Shown in pieces: positions 58,580-64,000 of a DNA stretch of 64,000 bases. Where the stretch lies: contig LMJI01000002.1 of NCBI GenBank assembly GCA_001429255.1, positions 297,274 to 361,273 on the forward strand, given 5' to 3'. The notes beneath the pieces were generated by a model. It saw nothing but the letters and a program-made list of their open reading frames with translations, did no database searches and was not told where the DNA came from. The stretch's first letter is position 1, and every line of letters starts with the position of its first letter. Origin of the DNA: Cellulomonas sp. Root930. Its GTDB lineage: Bacteria; Actinomycetota; Actinomycetes; Actinomycetales; Cellulomonadaceae. A program made the position numbers and the translations under genes.

Positions 58580-59869
58580 TCAGAGTCCCGGGTTCGCGAG
58601 GTGCACGAGCTCCAGGGCCATCTGCGGGAACCACGCACCGGCCGCCGGGTCGGCGTAGCCGCGGACGGGGTCGATGCCGCCCTCGGGTGCCCACCGCGTG
58701 CACTGGCCGTCGGACTCGCCCGGGATCTTCACCCAGAGGTACGCGTCCACGTACGGGTCGCCCGTGCTGAGCGTCGGACGCAGGCCCAGGCCGCGGTCCG
58801 GCGGGTTGCACCAGACCTGCGGGTCGCCGGCGGGGCTGCCCGGGGGAGCGGTCCACGGGCCCTGGCCGTTGCGGCTGGTGTCGATCACGGCGTGCGCGAG
58901 GACGTCCGGCCCGCTGGGCGGGTTGGCCGCGTTGGTGACGTTGTCCAGGTACCACTGGTCGGTCAGCGCCCACGTGCTGAAGTCCGCCGGGTTCGCCGGG
59001 TAGTACTGGCTGGCGCAGTAGTCGAAGTGGCCCACGCGCCAGCCGCCCTCGGCGGTGTTGGTGCCGTACCAGAGGCACTGCGCGATCCAGGACGCGAACT
59101 TCGCCTGACGCTCGGTGGTCTCGTAGTTGGAGACGTTGAGGAAGAACCCCTCGGTCTTCTCGACGCCGGCCTTGTGCAGCCGGTCCGCGATGTCCCCGGT
59201 GCCGAGCCAGCCGCTGTGCGTCCCGTCGAGGTAGAGGGACACGTTCGGCAGCGCGGCCAGGCGGTCGACGGCGCCGTTGAGCTGCGTGAACCGGTCGGCC
59301 GCCGCGGTGGCGGGGTCGAGCTCCGCGGGCTGGCACCACTCCTGGGCGCCGTTGATCGAGGTGTACCAGGGGATGATCCCGAGGCCGTCGGGCTCCAGCA
59401 GGACGATCGCCTTGCCGTCCCCGATGCCCGCCGCGAACCCGTCGATCCACGCCAGGTACGCCTCGGTGTCGAGCGCGCCACCGGCCGAGTACTGCGCGCA
59501 GTCGCGGAACGGCAGGTCATAGGCGACGAGCACGGGGACCGACCGGGTCACCTTGGCCTGCTTCATCGTCTTCTGGACGGCCTTCTTGACGTCCTTGGGC
59601 GTTCCCGAGGTGAACCAGACCGCCTGCGGTGTGGCGACCATCTTGGTGATCGCCGCCGCGTCCGACCACTGGCGTGCCTTCACCAGCTGCTTGATCTGCG
59701 CGACCGCGCCGTCGTTCGGTGGGGGAGTGAAGAGCCGGGTGGCGGGCGCCGGGTGGTGGTGACCGCGGCCGTCGTGCGCCGCGGCGGGAGCGGCGACGGC
59801 CAGTGAGAGCGCTACCACACTGGCGGCAGCGAGCAGCATCGAGCGCGTGCGGGACAGGGATCTGGACAC
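58580..59869 (-). CDS. Secreted GH6 cellulase (endoglucanase/cellobiohydrolase family)
   Basis: Exported hydrolase of 429 residues. A signal peptide (VSRSLSRTRSMLLAAASVVALSL, cleavage near APAAAHD) precedes the GH6 domain. Signature one, VLVAYDLPFRDCAQYSAGG, holds the catalytic Asp of RDC; signature two, VLLEPDGLG, holds the second Asp. NVSNYETTERQAKFASW and VKIPGESDGQC are further GH6 blocks. It cleaves cellulose beta-1,4 links. No carbohydrate-binding module is present. The GTG at 59869 behind TAGGAG is preferred; ATG 59839 is possible. A CelR/CebR-like site lies inside the signal-peptide codons. Confidence 0.92.
   Translation of the reverse strand: MSRSLSRTRSMLLAAASVVALSLAVAAPAAAHDGRGHHHPAPATRLFTPPPNDGAVAQIKQLVKARQWSDAAAITKMVATPQAVWFTSGTPKDVKKAVQKTMKQAKVTRSVPVLVAYDLPFRDCAQYSAGGALDTEAYLAWIDGFAAGIGDGKAIVLLEPDGLGIIPWYTSINGAQEWCQPAELDPATAAADRFTQLNGAVDRLAALPNVSLYLDGTHSGWLGTGDIADRLHKAGVEKTEGFFLNVSNYETTERQAKFASWIAQCLWYGTNTAEGGWRVGHFDYCASQYYPANPADFSTWALTDQWYLDNVTNAANPPSGPDVLAHAVIDTSRNGQGPWTAPPGSPAGDPQVWCNPPDRGLGLRPTLSTGDPYVDAYLWVKIPGESDGQCTRWAPEGGIDPVRGYADPAAGAWFPQMALELVHLANPGL
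59804..59817. promoter_or_regulatory. CelR/CebR-like operator inside the GH6 coding region
   Basis: TGAGAGCGCTACCA matches the LacI-type cellulose regulator site TGGGAGCGCTCCCA of Thermobifida and Streptomyces at 12 of 14 positions. It is 52-65 bases downstream of the GTG start. A road-block type of repression is possible; binding is not shown. Confidence 0.5.
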
Positions 59870-59981
59870 GGAGTCTCCTACGTCGTTGTCGGATGACCGT
59901 TCGCGTGCGACGGGTGTGCGCCGTCCTGGAGAGCATGACAATTCGGACGGCCGCGCACAAGGTGTACCGGTAAGGAAAGGA

Positions 59982-60017
59982 CCACGCGCGACGAGATGCG
60001 GGTGTCGCCGCGCGTGG
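59982..60017 (-). terminator. Rho-independent terminator of the dhaK operon
   Basis: CCACGCGCG (59982-59990) and CGCGCGTGG (60009-60017) form a perfect 9-bp stem ten bases past the dhaK stop. On the minus strand it is followed by TCCTTTCCTT, a T-rich run. The remainder of the 158-base gap to the GH6 start shows only the GH6 ribosome site. Confidence 0.8.
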
Positions 60018-60027
60018 CCGTCGATGC

Positions 60028-61023
60028 TCAGAACACGCGGTTGGCGATCTCCGCGGGTGCCAGCAGCAGGTCCTTGATCTCGTCGTCGAGCTGGACCAGC
60101 GTGAGCGACGCGCCCGCCATGTCGAGCGACGTGCAGTACTCGCCGACGTAGCTGCGGCCCACGGTGATGCCCTGCGCGGCGAGCTTCTCGTGCGCCAGCC
60201 CGTACAGCAGGTACAGCTCGCTGATCGGGGTGCCGCCCAGGCCGTTGATCATCAGCGCGACCTCGTCGCCCGAGGAGTACGGCAGGTCCGGGACGACCGC
60301 GCCCAGCAGCTCGTCCACGATCTCGTCGGCGCTCACCAGCTTGGCGCGTCGCCGGCCGGGCTCGCCGTGGATGCCGACACCGACCTCCATCTCGTCGTCG
60401 GCCAGCTCGAACAGGGGCGAGCCCTTGGCCGGAGGCGTGCACGGGGTCAGGGCGATGCCCATGGTCCGGGTGACGGAGTTGACCTTCTCGCCGATCCGCA
60501 CCAGCTCGTCCAGCGAGGCACCCGCCTCGGACGCAGCCCCGACGGCCTTCATGACGAAGAAGTTCCCCGCGACCCCGCGCCGGCCCACCGTCCAGGTGGA
60601 GTCCTTGACCGCGACGTCGTCGTTGATGAACAGCGTCCGCACGTTCAAGCCCTCGGCCTCGGCCAGCTCGGCCGCCATCTCGAACGCCATCTTGTCGCCG
60701 GTGTAGTTGTTGACCAGCAGCAGGACGCCCTTGTCCGAGGCCAGCAGCTTGGCGGTCTCCAGCACGTACTCCATGGGCGGCGCCGCGAACACGTCGCCGG
60801 GACAGGCGCCGTCGAGCATGCCCTTGCCGACCACCATGACGTGCGCCGGCTCGTGCCCCGACCCGGAGCCCTGGATGATCGACACCTTGTCGTGCCGCGG
60901 GGCGTCGGCCCGCATGATCAGGTTGTACTCGGGCACGTAGCGCAGGGTGTCGGGGTTGGCCAGCGCGATGCCCTTGAGCATCTCGGGGACGAAGTTCTTC
61001 GGGTCGTTGACGAACTTCTTCAT
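60028..61023 (-). CDS. dhaK: Dihydroxyacetone kinase subunit DhaK
   Basis: Substrate-binding subunit of 331 residues. FVNDPKNFVPEMLKG, SGSGHEPAH, GDVFAAPP, NNYTGD and VGIHGEPGR with His219, which binds the keto group covalently (His218 in E. coli), are all present. With DhaL it phosphorylates dihydroxyacetone or a related ketose such as erythrulose. The last gene of a four-gene operon; GAGGAACG provides the ribosome site. Confidence 0.93.
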   Translation of the reverse strand: MKKFVNDPKNFVPEMLKGIALANPDTLRYVPEYNLIMRADAPRHDKVSIIQGSGSGHEPAHVMVVGKGMLDGACPGDVFAAPPMEYVLETAKLLASDKGVLLLVNNYTGDKMAFEMAAELAEAEGLNVRTLFINDDVAVKDSTWTVGRRGVAGNFFVMKAVGAASEAGASLDELVRIGEKVNSVTRTMGIALTPCTPPAKGSPLFELADDEMEVGVGIHGEPGRRRAKLVSADEIVDELLGAVVPDLPYSSGDEVALMINGLGGTPISELYLLYGLAHEKLAAQGITVGRSYVGEYCTSLDMAGASLTLVQLDDEIKDLLLAPAEIANRVF

Positions 61024-61096
61024 CAGTCGTTCCTCCACATCGTCGTGTTGTCCAGACCTGTCGCCGCGTCGCCCCCGGAGCGCGGACGTGTGGGTG

Positions 61097-61717
61097 TCAC
61101 CAGGTGTCGGCGACGCGTTCCGCCAGCACGGCCACCGCGACCGCGCCGGGATCGAGCGAGCCGATGCTGCGCTCGCCGGTGTACGACGCCCGGCCGCGCC
61201 TGGCCTGCATCGGCCGGGTCGCCTCGGCGGCCTCGCGGGCGGTGACGGCCGCGGCCTTGGCGATGTCCGCGGGCGCGGTGCCGGCCCCGAGCTCGTGCTC
61301 GATCGTGTCGGTCATCGGCGCCAGGGCGTCGAGCAGGGTCTTCTCGCCCAGGTCCGCTCCGCCGCGCGCCTTGATCCCCTCGATCGCCGCGCGCAGCATC
61401 GCCACGACGTCGTCGCCCGTGATCTCCTGCTTGCCCTTGACCTGGCCCGCTGCGCGCAGGAACGCCGTGCCCCAGATGGGTCCCGACGTCCCGCCGATCC
61501 GCCCGCTCATCACGACCGCCACCTTCTGCAGGAACGTGCCGGTGTCGGTGCGGTCGAAGTCGTCCCACTGGGCCAGCACGTTCTCGAAGCCGCGCGCGAG
61601 GGAGAAGCCGAAGTCCCCGTCGCCCACGACGGAGTCCAGGTCCCCGAAGTACGTCTCGTTCTCGATGCAGGTCTGCGTGATGGTGCGGACGACGGACTCG
61701 ACGCGGGCATCGGACAC
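61097..61717 (-). CDS. dhaL: Dihydroxyacetone kinase subunit DhaL
   Basis: Nucleotide-binding subunit of 206 residues. VVGDGDFGFSLARG carries the metal-binding Asp residues, then MSGRIGGTSGPIWGTAFLRAA and RRGRASYTGERSIGSLDPGAVA. This is the size of the stand-alone DhaL of PTS-type systems, but no dhaM follows in this operon, so the phosphate donor may be a PTS protein encoded elsewhere or ATP. Start GTG at 61717, 12 bases after the HAD gene. Confidence 0.92.
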   Translation of the reverse strand: MSDARVESVVRTITQTCIENETYFGDLDSVVGDGDFGFSLARGFENVLAQWDDFDRTDTGTFLQKVAVVMSGRIGGTSGPIWGTAFLRAAGQVKGKQEITGDDVVAMLRAAIEGIKARGGADLGEKTLLDALAPMTDTIEHELGAGTAPADIAKAAAVTAREAAEATRPMQARRGRASYTGERSIGSLDPGAVAVAVLAERVADTW

Positions 61718-61729
61718 GGGCGGGACCCT

Positions 61730-62506
61730 TCAGGGAGTGGTGAGGAGCTGGTCGAGGTGGGACAGGGTGACCTCGCCGTCGACGACCAGGTCGTGGGGGT
61801 TGGCCAGCGCGGTGGCCGGCTGGTCGGGGAGGTCGCCGAGCGTGCTGACGACGAGCGACGCGCCGGTGAAGTCCTCGTCGGCCGTGTAGCTGCTGACCGT
61901 GACGACGGTGCGCAGCCCGGCGCCGAGCGCGGCCCGCAGACCGTTGGCGCTGTCCTCGACGACGATCACCTCCTCGGGACCGACGCCGAGCTCGCGCAGG
62001 GCGAGCAGGTAGATGTCCGGCGCGGGCTTCTTGGCCGGCACCACGTCCCCGGCGAACACCGCGAACTCCGCGGCTCGCTCCGCACCGACCGCGTGCTCGA
62101 GCACCGCGCGGACGGACGCCTCGGCGGACGTGGACGCGACCGCCAGCAGCCAGCCCGCCGCGGACGCCTCCGCCACGATGCGCGCGATGCCGGGCCGCCC
62201 GGGCATCACCCCGGCAGCGACCAGCTCCGTGTAGTGCGCGGTCTTCGCCTTGTGCCAGCGGGCCACCAGGTCGCGCTGCTCGTCGGGGTCGGTGGGCAGA
62301 TGCGCGGTCTCGACGAACGCCGGCGTGAACACCGTCGCCAGCCGTTCCTTGCCGCCGCCGATCGCCAGCAGGTACCCGTACTCCTGCTCGCTCCAGTGGA
62401 TCGGGAGGCCGGCCTCCTCGAAGGTCCGGTTGAACGCGGGCAGGTGCCCGTCACGCTCGGTGTCGGCCAGCACGCCGTCGCAGTCGAACACCAGGGCGGG
62501 GCTCAC
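61730..62506 (-). CDS. HAD-superfamily phosphatase/phosphomutase (CbbY-like)
   Basis: HAD subfamily IA protein of 258 residues. Motif I VFDCDGVLADTE with nucleophile Asp, motif II VASTSA, the lysine in AKKPAPDIYLLAL and motif IV VVEDSANGLRAALGAG are intact, with a helical cap between 20 and 90. The IEDS/VEDS type resembles CbbY and beta-phosphoglucomutases, so it may dephosphorylate or isomerise a sugar phosphate of this operon. The GTG start at 62506 overlaps the aldolase stop (GTGA). Confidence 0.88.
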   Translation of the reverse strand: MSPALVFDCDGVLADTERDGHLPAFNRTFEEAGLPIHWSEQEYGYLLAIGGGKERLATVFTPAFVETAHLPTDPDEQRDLVARWHKAKTAHYTELVAAGVMPGRPGIARIVAEASAAGWLLAVASTSAEASVRAVLEHAVGAERAAEFAVFAGDVVPAKKPAPDIYLLALRELGVGPEEVIVVEDSANGLRAALGAGLRTVVTVSSYTADEDFTGASLVVSTLGDLPDQPATALANPHDLVVDGEVTLSHLDQLLTTP

Positions 62507-63363
62507 GACGACGCCTTCCCGGCCGCGCCGAACTCCTCGATGTGCACGGCGATCGCGGCCTGCACGGCGGTGGAGATGTCCCGGAACATCGAGGGCGGGT
62601 CCCACTTGTCGCGGGCGCGCGCCTCGGCGAGGTGCGTCTCGGCGGACCGCATGTACGCGACCTTGACGCCCGTCGAGATGTTGATCTTGGAGACGCCGGC
62701 GTCGATGAACGTCGCGAAGTCCTCCGCCGACAGGCCGGTGCCGCCGTGCAGCACGATCGAGCGGTCCGTCAGGGCGGCCAGCTCACGCACACGCTCGGGG
62801 AGGAGCACCGGCTGCGCCTTGTACTCGCCGTGCGCGGTGCCCAGCTGGGGTGCGAGCAGGTCGACCCCCGTGCGCTCGGCGACGGCGGCCAGCGTCGCGA
62901 CGTCGTAGGAGTGCAGGCTGACGTCGGAGCCGACGCCGTCCTCCACCCCGATGATGTTCTCGATCTCCGACTCGACGTCGACCCCCGCGGCGTGCGCCTC
63001 CGCGACCACCTCGCTCGTCTCGCGCTCGGCGGTCTCCAGGTCGCGGTCCGAGGCGTCGAAGAGCACCGACGACCACCCGGCGCGGACCACGTCGGAGATG
63101 ACCGCCCGGTCGGGGCAGTGGTCGAGGTGCAGGGCGACCGGGACGGGGACGTCGGCGGCGGCGTGCCGGAACATCGTGGTGATCAGGTCGGTGCCGATCG
63201 AGCGGACCGTCTTGACCGAGATCTGGATGATCATCGGCGAGCTCGCGGCCACCGCGGCGGCGATCACGGCGCGCAGGCTGAGGTCGTCGAGGATGTTCAC
63301 CGCCGGCACCGCGTACCCGTGCTCGCGGGCGGCCCGCGTCATCGTCACCGTCGACGAGATCAT
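62503..63363 (-). CDS. Class II aldolase (ketose-bisphosphate aldolase family)
   Basis: Zinc aldolase of 286 residues and first gene of the dha operon. ALHLDHCPD (catalytic Asp and zinc His) near 77-85, a later GTAHGEYK His, IVLHGGTG and KINISTGVK phosphate-binding residues are present. It produces or consumes dihydroxyacetone phosphate, tying it to DhaKL. Only distantly similar to the aldolase at 3169-4035. Its promoter faces the GntR gene across a 111-base gap with a DasR-like box. Confidence 0.88.
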   Translation of the reverse strand: MISSTVTMTRAAREHGYAVPAVNILDDLSLRAVIAAAVAASSPMIIQISVKTVRSIGTDLITTMFRHAAADVPVPVALHLDHCPDRAVISDVVRAGWSSVLFDASDRDLETAERETSEVVAEAHAAGVDVESEIENIIGVEDGVGSDVSLHSYDVATLAAVAERTGVDLLAPQLGTAHGEYKAQPVLLPERVRELAALTDRSIVLHGGTGLSAEDFATFIDAGVSKINISTGVKVAYMRSAETHLAEARARDKWDPPSMFRDISTAVQAAIAVHIEEFGAAGKASS

Positions 63364-63425
63364 GCTCAGCCCTCCCGGGGAGCGACCCTGCGTGACCAGG
63401 ACCGCATCGTCCCGATCTGTCCGCA

Positions 63426-63433
63426 GTCTAGAC
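63426..63433. promoter_or_regulatory. GntR/HutC-type operator (DasR-like core)
   Basis: The palindrome GTCTAGAC, inside the context AGTCTAGACA, matches the core of HutC-type sites (DasR core is GGTCTAGACC) and is followed by a half-site GGTCTA (63435-63440). It lies between the divergent aldolase and regulator genes, 42 bases before the regulator start. Confidence 0.65.
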
Positions 63434-63474
63434 AGGTCTACTCATGGCCGACCAGAGCGTGGAAGTCTTGGCTC

Positions 63475-64000
63475 ATGTCGGAGGTCCTCGCGCGGGAGTC
63501 GGCCGTGCCGCTCTACGCGCAGCTGGAGCAGATCCTGCACGCGCGGATCACCAGCGGGGAGTGGGTCCCGGGACAGCGGATCCCGTCGGAGAACGAGCTC
63601 AACCGCATCTACGGACTCAGCCGGATGACCGTGCGCGGCGTGCTGACCAAGCTCGTCGGCGACGGCCTGCTGGTCCGCGTGCCGGGCAAGGGCACCTACG
63701 TGGCCACGCCCAAGATCAGCGCGATCTCCCCGGCCTACCGGGGTGTGCGCGAGCAGCTCGAGGCCCTCGGCTACGAGACGTCGACGCGGCTGGTGTCCTT
63801 GGCGCTCGAGACGCCGTCGTCCGGGGTGCGCGAGCGTCTGGCGCTCGGCGAGGGCGACGAGACGTACGTGATCGTCCGGGTCCGGTCCGTGCAGGGCGAG
63901 CCCATCAGCCTGCACCGCTCCTACGTCCCGGCCCGGCTGGCGCCCGCGCTCGACCGGCACGACGTCGTGGCCAACCAGCTCTGCGTGGTGCTCGAGGAGC
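63475..64000 (+). CDS. GntR family (HutC subfamily) regulator, 3' truncated by the window
   Basis: The frame is open to the window end; 175 codons are visible. The N-terminus is a GntR winged helix (PLYAQLEQILHARITSGEWVPGQRIPSENELNRIYGLSRMTVRGVLTKLVGDGLLVRVPGKGTYV is the DNA-binding unit, read as separate motifs), and from about residue 80 a UTRA effector domain begins (GVREQLEALGYETSTRLVS, HRSYVPARLAP). It is divergent from the dha operon and likely controls it in response to a sugar phosphate through the site at 63426. Not completed here. Confidence 0.88.
   Translation, partial: MSEVLARESAVPLYAQLEQILHARITSGEWVPGQRIPSENELNRIYGLSRMTVRGVLTKLVGDGLLVRVPGKGTYVATPKISAISPAYRGVREQLEALGYETSTRLVSLALETPSSGVRERLALGEGDETYVIVRVRSVQGEPISLHRSYVPARLAPALDRHDVVANQLCVVLEE

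Noticed and set aside
1..64000. tRNA, rRNA, CRISPR arrays, insertion sequences and phage genes
   Set aside because: None seen: no repeated spacer pattern, no transposase or integrase motif and no cloverleaf-like sequence was recognised by eye; a tRNA scan would be needed for certainty.

Overview
The window is very GC-rich actinobacterial chromosome, densely coded on both strands with no gene-free gap over 300 bases (the largest is 222 bases, 20349-20570). A secreted GH6 cellulase-type enzyme, a GH43 arabinanase-like protein with a ricin-type lectin tail, mycobacterial-type LexA boxes, a DUF222/HNH (13E12-type) gene and Rv2258c-like methyltransferases point to a Cellulomonas-like member of the Micrococcales. 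This placement is an inference; there is no rRNA in the window. I saw no tRNA, rRNA, CRISPR array, insertion sequence or prophage.

Layout. (1) 2-7187: a sugar catabolic operon with an ABC importer (binding protein plus two permeases, no ATPase), class II aldolase, ADP-dependent-type sugar kinase, DUF4432 epimerase-like protein and type I mannose-6-phosphate isomerase. (2) 7307-12617: secreted alkaline phosphatase, two alpha/beta hydrolases, a DUF5808 protein and the GH43-ricin enzyme. (3) 12727-18906: a frameshifted BTAD/NB-ARC regulator divergent from a methyltransferase, an SOS-controlled Y-family polymerase, and VOC and YCII proteins. (4) 18956-28330: a nearly complete purine degradation cluster (MocA-like, UraD, UraH, guanine deaminase, uricase, XdhC, fused FeS-molybdenum xanthine dehydrogenase subunit and FAD subunit), into which a LexA-controlled HNH gene is inserted. 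(5) 28392-45496: mixed genes including a MarR/reductase/extradiol-dioxygenase-like module with its operator, a LuxR-LAL regulator divergent from a second methyltransferase plus a hydrolase-glycosyltransferase fusion, RlmC, a MarR/isochorismatase/FMO module, an ArsR/AHSA1 pair and a GH16-like enzyme.

(6) 45598-58394 is the most unusual part. Six tightly packed plus-strand genes (NfeD-like, flotillin, RsbQ-like hydrolase, PAS-GAF-PP2C phosphatase, a caspase-fold-like peptidase with a His/Cys dyad, and an alpha/beta hydrolase) run tail to tail into a two-gene minus-strand operon encoding a CHAT protease fused to a degenerate SIR2-like domain and an nSTAND ATPase with a transmembrane helix and a WD40 propeller. 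This looks like an undescribed conflict or stress-death module: NTPase sensor, CHAT effector and a second clan-CD protease, possibly coupled to membrane microdomains and partner-switching stress signalling.

(7) 58580-64000: the GH6 enzyme, then a dhaK-dhaL-HAD-aldolase operon divergent from a GntR/HutC regulator cut by the window end, with a DasR-like operator between them.

Several perfect inverted repeats serve as terminators or operators; some overlap stop codons or start codons.
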